This document shows, piece by piece, positions 44,892 to 56,776 of a stretch of DNA of 64,000 nucleotides. The DNA lies in NCBI GenBank assembly GCA_021234155.1, contig JAJEKV010000002.1:15105428-15169427 (forward strand), read 5' to 3'. The notes under the pieces are model-generated. The model ran no database searches. It saw only the letters and a program-made list of their open reading frames with translations, and was not told where the DNA came from. The position numbers and the translations under genes were made by a program. The first letter of the stretch is position 1. Each line of letters begins with the position of its first letter. Source of the DNA: Isoetes taiwanensis. Its lineage: Eukaryota; Streptophyta; Lycopodiopsida; Isoetales; Isoetaceae.

Positions 44892-46415
44892 ATGGCCACT
44901 TCTTCATTCAAGCGATGGTACAGCCGGGCCACAACCATGTGGTCGGGCCGACATCGACTATCTTCGTCTTCTCAAAGGGAACTCGACATTGAGGCCACCA
45001 TCAACGCCACTCCCTTCTACCGTAACATCATGTCCGAAGTTCCATGCCAAGATAGGACCCTTTTGGTAGAACTCCCACCTTGTGTAGGGTATTTTGCACC
45101 TAACACCGCCCCTCAAGTCAGCCCCCGCAAGATATCCCAAATGTAGATAAGTACTTAGAGAATAAAGCAGTCCGGGCCTTCCCAACTATATGTCCATCTC
45201 TCACAATAGGAGGAGGTACTTCTCCTATACAAAGACCTGTGAGCCATCTTTCTATCTCTTCGGGTCAAACCCAGATAGGGGGAACCCTCAAGCAGCTTTT
45301 AGAAGTTGAACCCATAGCCATGGCCGCAGCAGAGGAGGAACGGATGCGACTCGAAAGTAATGAAAGCAAGAAGAAGAGGAGGAGGATGAATATTAATCAG
45401 ACCCTTAAGACTTGGATCTAGAACAGAGAGGCAAAGAAGCGTAACAACAGATCCAAAGCTTCAAGAGGGATCGCGAAAGCAACAAGAAGAGCCCCACCAC
45501 TCGGGCAGGGCATTACAAGCTTGACACCGGGTGTTCATAGCAAAGCAGGCATACCTAACCCTTCACCACATCAAGAATCTTCCACGTTGTCGCCGACAGA
45601 GGCCTTAGGGTGGATGAGATTTTACACCTTCTACGACAAAGAAAGTGTGATCTCGACGACTTCATCGATCGAGAAGCCTGTGACTTCCCTATCAAAGATA
45701 AGAGAAGCCAAGACCTTCACCGGGCGGAGACATCATCGATATAGAGGCTTTACGCAGCATCGCGATGATGATGGTCTAAACGGAATTGCCCCTGAGGAGG
45801 AGTTCATGGCAATTCAGAACAAATGGGCATTAAAGGCAAGTCCACATCAGCATTATTACCGAAGCTCGCCAACACCCATCCCCGGCAAAGATGGAGGCAA
45901 AGATCAACCTAAGGAGGCTGGTGCACCAAGACTTCGAGAGCTAGAGGAGATACCAGTGGATGACTTCGCTGGAAGGCATTGTGGCAACTTCCTCGTCCGC
46001 CCAAGAAACAGGCATGATAAGGCGCCGATACTACCCGCCGCTGTTCCCGGATCGGAAGAATAGCGGTTATTCACCGCCAATTTAGCCCAAGGGGTGAAGA
46101 AGGGGTCTTTATGCTTATCGCCTCTCGTGGTTTGGACACCATGCACGATTACCTCCAAATATCGCACCATGTTGTCCCGATCAAGAGAGCGATTGCATTG
46201 ACCATCTTCGACTTCGGCCATCCCTTATAGGCGGCAGGCGATTGGCAAAGGATACCGCAGATACATCGGATAGGAGAATTCAAGACATGGAGGCAAGACT
46301 CCAAGGAGGAACGTCAACAAATATCCTCAGGAACTTAACAGGATCATTAGGTACGGCCCAAGTGAAGAAATTTTTGGAGGACCACCCTGATTACCTCAAG
46401 AAGTTTGAAGAGTAA
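44892..46415 (+). CDS. Second leader ORF of the chromovirus, broken, unknown product
   Basis: Starting at the ATG at 44,892 (MATSSFKRWYSRA), open stretches in different frames follow one another to 46,415: NATPFYRNIMSEVP, then AAAEEERMRLESNESKKKRR, then MRFYTFYDKESVISTTSS, LRELEEIPVDDFAGRHCGNF, and finally FLEDHPDYLKKFEE before a stop. The length and steady coding character suggest one protein of about 450-500 residues damaged by indels. It ends about 150 bases before the likely gag start. I recognise no domain. Confidence 0.4.
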
Positions 46416-46567
46416 AAGTTTATAAATTTGCATGTAAAAGCTTATTATATATGAATATAATATATATCTCTTTTGTATATAATTGCTCCCTCAAATTGTA
46501 TAAACAAGTAAAACAACGAACACACAAAACAAGAACTAATAATCGTAATGTACTCTAATGTGCATGC

Positions 46568-47428
46568 AGCTAGAGTACCTAGAAACCTTGATGAACACAG
46601 GCAGCGAGAACAAGGACGTACCCCACCAAGGCGCTTCCAGCCGAGGAATTTGCGCCGTAATTGCGATGCGGTAACACCGAGGAGGAGGAGCTATCCCAAA
46701 TCAGGTCCGACATCCACGACATAAGGGCATTGCTAAAGGTGGGCAGAAGCAGAGGGAGGACAGACCGTGAACGTCCCCTTGCCGAAAACGCCACCGGGCC
46801 TAACAAAGGCAACGGAAGGAAGAGAAGCGTAGGAGAAGATCTCCTAGCTCGATCCTCAAGCTCCAGCCCGGATACGCACTCTGCATCTAAGAGCTGGAAG
46901 AAGAGGCACGAGGTCCCCTAAGCAGATCCAAACCGCGGTCGTGGATGATCACGACGGACTACCGTAAGAAAGTCGACCTCTCTTTAGTAATGTGTGGAAA
47001 GCCGAAGTTAGAGCAGCTGGGAAAAAACAGATCCGAATGGAAGCAGAGGCATGGCTGGATGAGATGAGTGAGTATGGCAACGCTTATGGCATGAAAGATA
47101 AAGACAAAGGCAGGGTAGCAAACAAAGAAACCTCAAGGGTGCAAGTTTTAATTTGGTGGAAGGGGTATGCCAAAGCACATGGATCGAAAGCAGGACGCTT
47201 GCAAGTTCGTAAAGTTCGCCAAGGCATTCAAACATCATTATGTACCGAGAGAGAACATAAGTGCAACATGATGCGCCAGTTCTATAGGTCGCAACAAGGC
47301 AACAAATCACCCGTAAATACACGGAGGAATTCATGAGACTAAGGCTTTATGTGCCAAAGTTGAGTGAAAAGCATGCGGTGGAAGGCTATATTGAAGGCTT
47401 GAACGATGAGATCCGCAGTTTGTAAGGG
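46568..47428 (+). pseudogene. Chromovirus gag (capsid)
   Basis: The early part (46,661-46,920) reads EEEELSQIRSDIHDIRALLK, then a basic Ser-rich stretch. The capsid core follows: FAKAFKHHYVPRE, NMMRQFYRSQQGN, EFMRLRLYVPKLSEKHAVEG and YIEGLNDEIRSL, matching the retrotransposon gag pattern (F...Y.P...R....E...L.QG....EY...F..L). Several frameshifts. No clear zinc knuckle could be read afterwards. Confidence 0.75.
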
Positions 47429-47969
47429 CAATAAACCCAAGTCCGGTGGTCGAGGCGTAAGCAAAGGCCATAAGTTTGCAAGGAACAGTCCACAAGAACA
47501 AAGCTTCAAGGCAGCAAAGATTTCCGTGATAAGGGGAAGAGCATTGGGGCTATAGCCCAAGGGCGGCAAGCCCAAGAGCTAGCAAGACGCAAAGACAATT
47601 CAAATTATGGGAAGCAAGGCAACACAAGTAGTGGCAAGGTGAAAAGAAACAGTAAGCTTCAAGGAGCAAGGAGCCAAGTCTAACTACTCCCAAGCGGTGA
47701 GGCAATTTCGCAAATCCATTCCCAAGGAAAAGAAGCAGAATGTATAGAGAAGCAATTGTGGTTTCAGATGCTTCCAGCCGTGGCATAGGACCAACAACCC
47801 CCCGATTATGAATGCGCATTGGCAGAGCCGGGATGGGAGACACCATCGACGCAGACGACGACGGTAAGCACCGGATTACATCCATGGTGAGTGTCACATC
47901 TTTGCAGCCTATTGATACGTGTGGAATGCAGAAAGTCAAGATAAAGTGATCTCAACGAATCGAAAAGCC

Positions 47970-48311
47970 CAAGAGAAATCCTTTATAGTATTGATAGACT
48001 CGAAGCAGCCATAATTTTGCATCCCTAGGATGGTAAGCATGTTGAAGCTAAAGCCGCTAAAGTCCAAGCCGTGCCGCTGGTGTTAGCCAATGGAGCAATT
48101 AGGCATACAAATGGGAAGAGAATAAACTTCAATGTAGACTTGCTGTGTGTTAATGTTGGCGCTGGGGAGCGAAGTCATGAATATAGGCAAGTATGATCTC
48201 ATTATTGGAATGGAATATCTTGGACCAGCAGGAGCAATCATCGACATTGTGGGAAACGTGAAGGTGACCTTAACAACGCCAGAGGGCAAAGTCATCGAAA
48301 TCACTGTGTAA
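47970..48311 (+). pseudogene. Chromovirus aspartic protease
   Basis: FIVLIDS at 47,977-47,997 is the start of the active-site loop (normally DSG), damaged just afterwards. NIGKYDLIIGMEYLGPAGAI near 48,180-48,240 is the second conserved block (yD.ILGmdwL). Confidence 0.7.
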
Positions 48312-48600
48312 AGAAGTAACCCCAATCATGCAATGCATGAGTAGCTTAAAAATTGCTTAAGTGCATAAGAAAGCAAAGCAGTGGCCTATCTCCTTAAGCT
48401 TGAGCTCCAAGATCAGGAGCCGGAGAGAAATAAAGAGATCAAAGAATCTAGCAAGCTTCCGAGGCCAATAGCAAAGTTGATCGAGGAATTTCAACGACTT
48501 GTTCCCTCGATGAGATTAAGCTTCTACCGCCCCTATAGAGGAGTCGAGTGTGAAATAGCACTTGAACCCGGGGACTAAGCCTACAAGCAAAGCACCTTAT

Positions 48601-49260
48601 AGGATGTCAACCGAGGAGTTGACAGAGTTAAAGAAGCAGCTTGCAAGAATTGCTAGACCTAGGGTTCATAAGACCTAGTGTCTCCCCGCTCGAGCCCCTA
48701 TTCTCTTTGTGAAGAAGAAGGATGGTAGCCTTAGGATGTGCATTGATTACCGCCGCTAAATAAGCACACCATCAAAAATAAGTATGCCTTGCCTAGGTCG
48801 ATGACTTAATGGATCGGGATTATGTGGAGCAAAGATCTTCTCCAAAATAGATCTCGTGATCGATATCACGTGATTAGGATCAAGGAGGAAGACATTCATA
48901 AGACAAATGCTCAGACAAGATATGGGCACTATGAGTTCACAGCTATGCCCTTTGGATTGTCTAATGCACCAGCAACATTCATGAGATTAATGAACGACGC
49001 CTTCCGCTAATTTCTCGATTCCTTCATCATAGTCTTCTTCGACGATATCTTGGTTTACAAAGAAGTCTGGTGGAGGAGCACGCCCAACACTTGAGGAAGG
49101 TGCTTGAAAAGTTAAGAAGGCATCAACTCTTTGGCGGTTATCGGCGCCACTTCGCGAACGGAAAGAGTGGAGTACTTGGGGCACGGATCACAAAGAAGGC
49201 ATTTTTCGCACTCGCTAAGATAGAAGCCGGATCGGCTGGCCGGCACCAAAGAATACGATG
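48601..49260 (+). pseudogene. Chromovirus reverse transcriptase
   Basis: Blocks in order: FVKKKDGSLRMCIDYRR near 48,706-48,757, FSKIDL near 48,838, [20 protein letters not shown] followed by TFMRLMND at 48,910-49,000, and the catalytic FFDDILVY at 49,034-49,057. The frame shifts between blocks. Both catalytic aspartates of the DD box are present. Confidence 0.9.
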
Positions 49261-49399
49261 AAGTCGAAGCTTCCTAGGGCTAGCAGTGCTATTATAGAAG
49301 ATTTGTCAAGAATTTTGCCAAGGTAGCGCCATTAACGGATCTCACAAAAGGTGGGAAGATAAAGATTGGGCAGCCCATTGGCAAAACAAGGCCCGTAAA

Positions 49400-49830
49400 G
49401 CATTTGAGACGCTTAAAGGAAGCTTTGACGACGGGCGCCAAGATTGGTCTTGCCGATCCCACCAAAGATAAGCTTGTAGCAACAGATGCTAGCGTGATAG
49501 CGACAGCGCAAATCCTCATGCGGTGAGGAAAGAGTAGTAGCCTATGATTCCAAGAAGTTGAACGACGCCAGCAAAGCGCTTACCCAACGCATGATCAGGA
49601 GCTCCCGGCTATAGTAAGGGCTTTAAGAATTTGGAGGCATTATTTATTGGGAAGAAAATTCCGCTTAGACACAGATCATCAAAGCCTCCAATATATATTT
49701 ACGCAGTCGCCCTTAATTTGAGGCAAAGGAGATGGATGGAATTCTTGGAAGAATATGACTTTGAGATAAGTTATAAGCCGTGGAGCTCAATGTGGTTGCG
49801 GACGCCCTTTCCGTGAAGCCCTTGGCAACC
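49400..49830 (+). pseudogene. Chromovirus RNase H
   Basis: ATDASV near 49,480-49,497 carries the first catalytic Asp, followed by the region encoding ELPAIVRALRIWRHYLLGRK near 49,600-49,655 and LRQRRWMEFLEEYDFEISYK near 49,721-49,780, all typical of gypsy RNase H. Confidence 0.8.
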
Positions 49831-49989
49831 GTAATTCATTGTAACGCCATATCAACACTTGTAAGTGACTTTGGCAAGAAGATTGAGGAAGTATTGCCGA
49901 CGGACCTCGACTTCAAGGAAGTTTGGGCGAAGCCTTCCAAAGAGGCCAGGACCGACAAGGAAAGGGAGATGTTCAGCACTATAAGAAGG

Positions 49990-50920
49990 AAGGGAACTTG
50001 CTATATTATAAAACAAATTGTGTGTACCAAAATCTTCGCAGTTAGAAAGCTTATTTTGAATGATACACACAATAGTCCCATAGCAGGGCATGCGTGGTTC
50101 ATGAAGACATATTTCAAGATTAGAAGCGCTTATTATTGGTCCCGCATGAAGAAGGAAATAGCAAGATATATTAGGGAGTGCCGATATGCCGCCAGACAAA
50201 GGTGGAACAACTCCCGATTCCGTGTGCCTTGGAACCATTGCCCGCGCCAAATGCTAAGTGGGAGGTGATAAGTATGGATTTTATTACGTGACTCCCAAGA
50301 ACAGCAAGGGGCAAAGATGCCTTGATGGTGGTAGTAGATAAGTTGTCAAAGATGGCACACTTTGTGCCGCGGCAGACAACAGATACGGCATTAGACAATA
50401 CCAACCTATTTGTTAAGGAGATTTTTAGGCTCCATGGCATGCCAAGGGAGATAATCTCGATAGAGACTCCAAGTTTATGAGTGCCTTTGGCAGGACCTAT
50501 TCACCACCATCCGCATCTAAGCTTTCGATGAGCACGCATATCATCCCCAAACAGATGGTCGACGGAGAGGACCAACAGATCATCAAGACATGTTAAGAAG
50601 CTATGTATGGAACAAGCAATCCAAGTGGGATGATTTCATCTACCTAGTAGAGTTTGCCTACAACAAAGACCACAAGCGTGAGTCATCGCAGATGAGTCCT
50701 TTTATGATTAATTACTGCATCGTTGTCTTACCCCGTGATACTTGGCACAACCCCTCGCGGTCCAAGGTGGAAGTCTCCCGCCAGATGCTTTCGGAAATGC
50801 AAGACTTGGTGGAGGAAGTGAGAGGATATCTCCTTGCAAGAAGAAGAAGAAGCGTAAAAGCATCGCCGACAAGCATAGGACGGTAAGAGAATTTGAAGTG
50901 GGAGACAAAGTGTGGTTGAA
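49990..50920 (+). pseudogene. Chromovirus integrase
   Basis: The zinc-binding part reads NSPIAGHAWFMKTYFKIRSA followed by YYWSRMKKEIARYIREC (50,060-50,190). The catalytic core begins MDFIT near 50,272, then DALMVVVDKLSKMAHFVPRQ, LFVKEIFRLHGMPREII, and QSKWDDFIYLVEFAYNKDHK. The second core Asp and the Glu region are damaged. Confidence 0.85.
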
Positions 50921-51129
50921 GATCAAAGTCAAGCAGGCCAAGTCCCGATCGGCAATTGCAAGAAGCTTGCTCCAAGATGGGCTGGACCCTTCGTAATAGA
51001 GAAGAGAGTAGGTAACCAATCCTACAAGTTGGACTTACCAAAGACATCTCAAGATACATAAGGTTTTCCATGAAGTTTGCTAAAGAGGCACACCCCAAAC
51101 CCCGAGGAAATATTGGAGACAAATGAGTT

Positions 51130-51300
51130 TTTAGAAATGACGGACGAAAGCATATTGAAATCGCTCCTAAGTCCTTCTTAATAGATCTTATAAGAAGACA
51201 AGAAGGTCAAAATTCCTCCAATACCTTGTGAAGTGGAAGCACTTACCGCTGGAAGACGCCACGTGGGTACTTGAGTCGATCTTAAGAAACAAGACTCGAA
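51130..51300 (+). pseudogene. Chromodomain of the chromovirus
   Basis: QYLVKWKHLPLEDATWVLES at 51,218-51,277 is the core of a chromodomain. These domains recognise histone marks or centromeric chromatin and guide integration. The upstream part of the domain is frameshifted. Confidence 0.85.
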
Positions 51301-51309
51301 TTTTATGGA

Positions 51310-52226
51310 GCAAAGCAAGGGTCACTCGCCACCGGTAGTCGACATCAGCAACCAAGAAATCGGCTCGTGCATGTCGATTTGGGTTTGCATTTAAGCATGT
51401 GTAGCTAAGGTTAATCCCACGATGCAGCCTATGCTAGGCATGGGTTGCATGCGTTGTTACCGATGATGAGACCACTACGGTGCTCTCTAGGGGGTGGTGT
51501 AATGTCAATGTAGGCATGACCGTTTCCGCTTTGTTTGAGTGGAAGGTAGATTAGAAGTCTACTCGGCCCCACGGAAGTAGACGACCTCGAGAGAAAGGAG
51601 GTCATTGAGAGATGCATTGATAGGAAAAGCACCTTTAGCCCCATATATGCTTTGATAGGAGGAATCTATCCTTCACGCCCCATATACGGGAAGGATATCC
51701 TCCACGCTGGGCAACTAGAGGTGTAGGCATGAGCGGCATATAGGCATATAGGCCTTATCTTTTCGCCGTGATGGGAGAAACATAATCTTCCTATATGTCA
51801 AGAGATATGCCTTGCATCCATATAATTGTAATTAATGGGTGGTTCCCTTACAACCAACCCTTATAATAATAATTAAATATATACTAACGTGAAGCGCACA
51901 TCCCCGCAGCAACTAGAAGGACCAAGCTGGCGCAGGAGGGTAGCGCTACAAGAACTCACAACGCATAATTTTGCCATAATGTGTTGTGAGGAGGCGACGG
52001 GAAGTTTTTTTTAGTTAAAACCTTAAAGCTATAATTGACGTTAATATTGTAATAGTCGATAATGAAGTAGAGGACGGAAGAGCCTCTCACCATAGTACAA
52101 TTACAGTAAACTATAAATATTACTTGAGGTGATTAATATAATATGGATATGTAAGTGTCGTGAATTGCGTGATATGCGTGTACCCAAGGTGGAGACGCGC
52201 GTGATGCCGAGGACAAACATCAAGTC
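51310..52226. other. Chromovirus 3' untranslated region
   Basis: About 900 bp between the chromodomain and the polypurine tract with no coding signal. Confidence 0.5.
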
Positions 52227-52236
52227 AAGGGGAGAA
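52227..52236 (+). promoter_or_regulatory. Chromovirus polypurine tract
   Basis: AAGGGGAGAA lies immediately before the 3' LTR. Confidence 0.85.
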
Positions 52237-53842
52237 TGTGGACGTTCCAAGCATAATATAAGCCCTAATCACGATATTATATCGCCACGTCATTACACGC
52301 ATATGTCACAAGTGACATGTACTTGAGAGTAGGACAACGTTGCACCTAGGAGCTAAAGGTTGCACCTAGGGGGCAACCTTGGATGTTGGGTATGTAATTA
52401 AACATACACAACAAAAGGTTCCTTGTTCATCCATTTCCAAATGGCTTAAAGCCATTTGCCCATGTGGATGCCCTAACCTAGATAGGGTCTATATAAGGGC
52501 TAAAACCCTAGACCCTAGCTCTCCTTTCACCTTGCCAATTAGGGTTTTCTAGAGCTTCCTTTCCTCTTTCGCATTTAGGGCTTTCCCCGGGCCAATTCGG
52601 CCAAGGTAAGGCTCGAAATCGCATTGCCAGGCTCCGAAAAGTCGGATTTGCACAACAGGTTGCTGAGTAGCAGCTGTCTTCGGCAAGATCAGGAGCATGG
52701 ACGCCTTCCAAGGATCAGGAGCAAGCCAAGGAGCAGGTATCTAGTTGTTCTCGTTGTGCAAAAACCGTCTTTTAGGCATGGCAATATGCCGGGTTAGTAT
52801 GTTAGATCATCTCTGGAAGCCTTGTAGATCCCTAGATCTGAGACTCTAACGAATGAACCTAACATTGGATGTTAAGTAGGTAGATTGATATGATTCTCTA
52901 TATCTCGCGCTCGTGATATTGTATGTATTCTACTGCGTGATCTCCTTGTTGTGGGAAGGGGGTAGAGACCTAAAGGTCGCGGTAGAAGATGCTCCTAGCA
53001 TAGCACCTTAGTTCCCACATAAATGCGCCCGGGCGTGAGCCCACCCGTGTGGGTGAAGGGGCAAGGCCGGTTGATAAGGAGGAACTTGTCCCATCGCTGA
53101 CCGACCCCTCTCGGTAGTAAAGCCTATCGGGGGGTCTTTGCCGGCTAGGCTTAATGGCTTGCCGCGCGTGTGGGCAAGGCATGAGCTCGACACTCGTGGG
53201 GTGGTGGATATGACCTTCCAAAGGAGTTCAAGTCGAATAAGGGCGGTGGCCCTCTAGCCGCTGCGATGAGCATGGATACCTCGAGGAGAGGCAGCTCTCT
53301 TCCCGCCTCATCGGGGTTGGGGAGATGCAACCCGGCCAGTAGTAGCCCCTCCGGCTACTCACCCCGGCAGCTACGGGCCAAGTCCCAACACTTTTCACCC
53401 TATTCTCGCAAAGTGTGCACCGGGAGGGGCGGATGGAGTGGACTACCCTAAGCCATGTTCTATGCCAGCCAAATCCATTGCCATGAATTCTCCCCGCAAT
53501 GAACTCGGAGGCCTAGCCGCCGGGCCATCCCCTTGAGTCTGAACCCTGGGTAGGATCCCTCCTTTGTATTATTGTTATGAAGGTATTGCTGACTCTGTGA
53601 TGTTGCTATTGTTATGGTGATTGTGTTGTATATTATTAGTTGTGCTCACGTTTGTTTGTTACGCTTCCGCAGATAGGTCGATCCGATGGAAGACGGATGA
53701 ATGACACATCCACTCTTCCCTTGCTGGCTCTGCCCCCATGGGAGTGGAGTCAGGTGGATGGCCCCTGTCAGGCAGCTGCCAGGGGGAATGCTCCTCCTTC
53801 GAGTACGATGCGGGCATCGTATAAGGAGTAGGGGACGTCACA
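52237..53842 (+). repeat. 3' LTR of the chromovirus
   Basis: Starts TGTGGACGTTCC and ends GACGTCACA, followed by the TSD CTTTA. It is homologous to 40,489-42,081 throughout. Confidence 0.95.
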
Positions 53843-54000
53843 CTTTAGCTCGTGGCGTGTGAAATGGGATGCACCGACCTTACTGTCCCTGCCTCTGCAG
53901 AGAAGACGATGACGTTTCTCTATACTATCCACATGTGGGGAAGAGGAGTAGGTATTTCCAGTAGTACACACTCTTGAAGCTCAATGGGCAAGCAACATAT
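53843..54000. repeat. Second copy of the 170-bp tandem segment, right part
   Basis: AGCTCGTGGCGTGTGAAATG...CTCAATGGGCAAGC matches 40,319-40,470. Its left 18 bases lie at 40,471-40,488, before the chromovirus. Confidence 0.85.
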
Positions 54001-55163
54001 AATGTAACTTTTTTACCTAGCTCACTAAGGGGACTCACTATATATTGTGCCATCTAATAATAATAGTATACTCTTAACCAAAAAGAAAGAAAAAACAAAA
54101 AACTTCTATGATACTCTTTTGTGTATGTTCTATTGTCTTGAATTCCGGTGTTGCTGCTTGTTCGACGTAGAATGGAAGGAGTTGATTCTTGGCTTGGCGC
54201 CCTAGCCAAGACAAGAATTAATTCCTTCTTTCTATTCAATGACGTCAGAAGAAGCAATTGGTGAAGAACGGTGAAGCAGACTGGAATTCAAACAATAGAA
54301 TGGAATAGTGTGTTTTCATTCTTGATTAGACTGGATGTCCATGTTATTGAATTTGAGGCAAGAATGCTCACTTACTTTCTTTGACGTGATTTTACGCAAC
54401 TTATAAAGGAAGCTTCTACTCTAACTAAGTCTCAAGTGCGGAACTATCAAAACCATCTAGAGTTGCATTAGTCGTCGCATGGCCCCTGATGGTCAATGTG
54501 GACCTTAAAATACTACCTACCTACCAACCTTATAATGATATGTACTTTATTTTACCTCTATGGCTGCCTCATAACAAAATCACGAGGAACCAGCAAATCA
54601 GCAAGGGCATATTCCCTACCAGTTCTATACTTGCATAAAACCACCTGCAAGCACAAATCTAGCCACCCTGTTAATACAAATACCTGGCTTGCGCAAATCG
54701 CCACTCCCTTGCTTGAGTTGCAGCATCTTTGAGAGGGGAGTTCACCTCTCGTGCGAGCCCATCACATATATAGGAATGTCCATCTATTCGAAACTGGGGG
54801 ATTCACCTCCCCTGCCAGCCCATTACATATACAAGAAGGTCCATCTATTCTAGGTGTGGAAACCATGCCGACATATGTTGCCACAAAGAATGTCCAGTAA
54901 ACAGACATCCATGTAACATGGAAAAAACTTTGGGAAATATACCAAAATTACCTTAAGTGTTAACTAAATTCCCAAAAAAGCACTTCGTGTTATTGAAATT
55001 CGCAAAATGCCTTTAATCCTTAAGTATGTTCCTAAATAGCCCTTTGTATTTTAAAAATCACCAAAAAGAACTTTTTGATATTAGATGATCAAAAATATTG
55101 TATAAGTGCTAAGAATGTTGGGTAAATTGCAGACACTGAGTAAAAATATTCAGTCCCCGCAGG
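54001..55163. other. No gene seen
   Basis: Intergenic sequence. Two similar phrases around TTCACCTC..CCAGCCCATTAC/CATCACATATA..GTCCATCTATTC at about 54,740-54,850 form a diverged tandem repeat. Nothing else is supported. Confidence 0.4.
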
Positions 55164-55168
55164 AATAT
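55164..55168. repeat. Solo-LTR target duplication, left (AATAT)
   Basis: AATAT is repeated at 56,772-56,776. Confidence 0.85.
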
Positions 55169-56771
55169 TATGACGTTCCAGGGAAATATATGCCATAAAT
55201 ACGTATATTTCCAGGTCCGTCACTATACAAGTCTATCTTCATAGCCTTGTATACCATAGATTGTGGCACTAGGGGGCATGACTAAGTTATTCATATAACT
55301 TAGCCAACCTTAGGTTAAGACCATTTTCCACGTGGCCTTAACCTATTGGGCACCCGCCACACGGACTTATCCTATTGGAGCCATGTGGCATAACATGTGA
55401 ACCCTAACCTATAAAGGCCTAAACCCTAACCCTAGGCCTCTTTTTCCGCTCCAAAGAGTCCGGGAACTTTTTCGCGACTTTTCTAAACTCCGTTTGAAAA
55501 AAACCATTTGTCGTGGCATAGCCTAAGCACACCCCGGAGCGTGTGGCGTCCAATAGGAGTGGGAGCTACTTCAACCACCTTGAAGACCATGGAGGCAGGA
55601 AGTAGGAGGGAGTTCCTCGAGAGCGTGTATTTCGGCATAGATTTCTTTGTAGATCATCCGAAGTTAGGACTCGTGATGAGTTAGCATTCGTGTCTCTAGT
55701 AAAAGCCTTCCTAGAACCCTCGCCTAGATCTTAAACCCTAATCAATGAACCCTAAGCGTAAGTTAGATACATATGATTAGGTTTAGATGTTATTCTCATT
55801 ATTATGATGTATGTGGATATGTGATGTTGGTTGATCATGTTTGCTCCTCTTGTATTGGGAGGGGGTAGAGACCTAGTAGCCATTACTTAGTGATGCTCCT
55901 AGTTTAGACCCTTTAGTTCCTATTATTATAATTCGTGCATAGGAACCCACGCTATGGGAGCTATGGTATGACTTAGCACTACATGGGGGCTAGAGGGAGG
56001 ACGAAGGGAGGGTCCTCACGGCGTGGCTACTTTGGGGACCCGATAGTTGGCTAGGCTTATGGCCGGTCACCAGTGGGCGGGCATGGGTCCGACACCTCCG
56101 GGGGCAATGGTGTCGCCCGCCTCTCAAGAGCTGCGGGGACTACCGGCTCTTGTTTTGGGGGTTAAGTGGGGACGAATCGTGTGTGTCGCCCACGATTCTC
56201 TAGCCCCCGTGGAACCTCTAGACCACAGGAAGAGGAGATGCAACCCTTCACGCCTCAACTGGTTGGGGAGATGCAACCTTGGGAGTAGTCTCGATGGGTG
56301 ATGCCATGAGATTGCGTGATCAGGAAGGCTAGAGTCATGCCGAGCCCCGATTTAGCCCATCCGCAAAGTATGCACGGGGAGGGGGATGGAGTGGTTAACC
56401 CTAGCCATTGTCTATAGCCAGCCCCGCCATTGTTATGACTCGGTCTGCTCTATCTTGAGGCCTAGCCGTCGGTCTACCTCCCCATGAGTCTGAGCCTTGG
56501 GTAGGAGCTGTCATGTTTTATGGCATATGTTTATCTCTGTTGTAGCTACGGATATGTGATGTATTGTTATTGCTAGTTATGACGTTTATGCTTCCGCTGT
56601 GATAGGAGCCCATAGGGGAAGGGCGTGCAAGACACCTTCGTGTCCCCTTCCCACACTGGGGATACCCTGGAGTGCGGGATAGACGGAGGGCCCGTGCGGT
56701 CGAAGGACCAGATGGGGGATTTCCTACGGAGTGTACGGCCGGGTGCCGTATATTTTGTAGGGAATGTCACA
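55169..56771 (+). mobile_element. Solo LTR (1,603 bp) related to the chromovirus LTR
   Basis: Starts TATGACGTTCCAG (TG changed to TA) and ends GGAATGTCACA, with a perfect AATAT duplication on both sides. Length and internal words match the chromovirus LTR, including GGGGGTAGAGACCTA, GGGGAGATGCAACC, and TGCACGGGGAGGGG followed by GATGGAGTGG. A TATA-like CCTATAAAGG at 55,409 is followed by AAACCCTAACCCTA, a telo-box-like element. No internal domain remains. Confidence 0.9.
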
Positions 56772-56776
56772 AATAT

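Larger units (their letters stand above)
40489..53842 (+). mobile_element. Full-length Ty3/gypsy chromovirus, 13,354 bp
   Basis: Perfect TSD CTTTA, two LTRs of 1,593 and 1,606 bp (TGTG...CACA), a PBS, a polypurine tract, and domains in gypsy order: gag, protease, reverse transcriptase, RNase H, integrase, chromodomain. The chromodomain places it among the chromoviruses. The 5-kb stretch between PBS and gag is unusually long and holds repeated hairpins and ORFs not found in the standard plan. All frames are interrupted, but the LTR pair differs mainly at CAG/CTG sites, so it may be young. Confidence 0.95.

Noticed and set aside
55420-55437. Interstitial telomere repeat
   Set aside because: Only about two AACCCTA units, inside an LTR promoter region; better described as a telo-box-like element.
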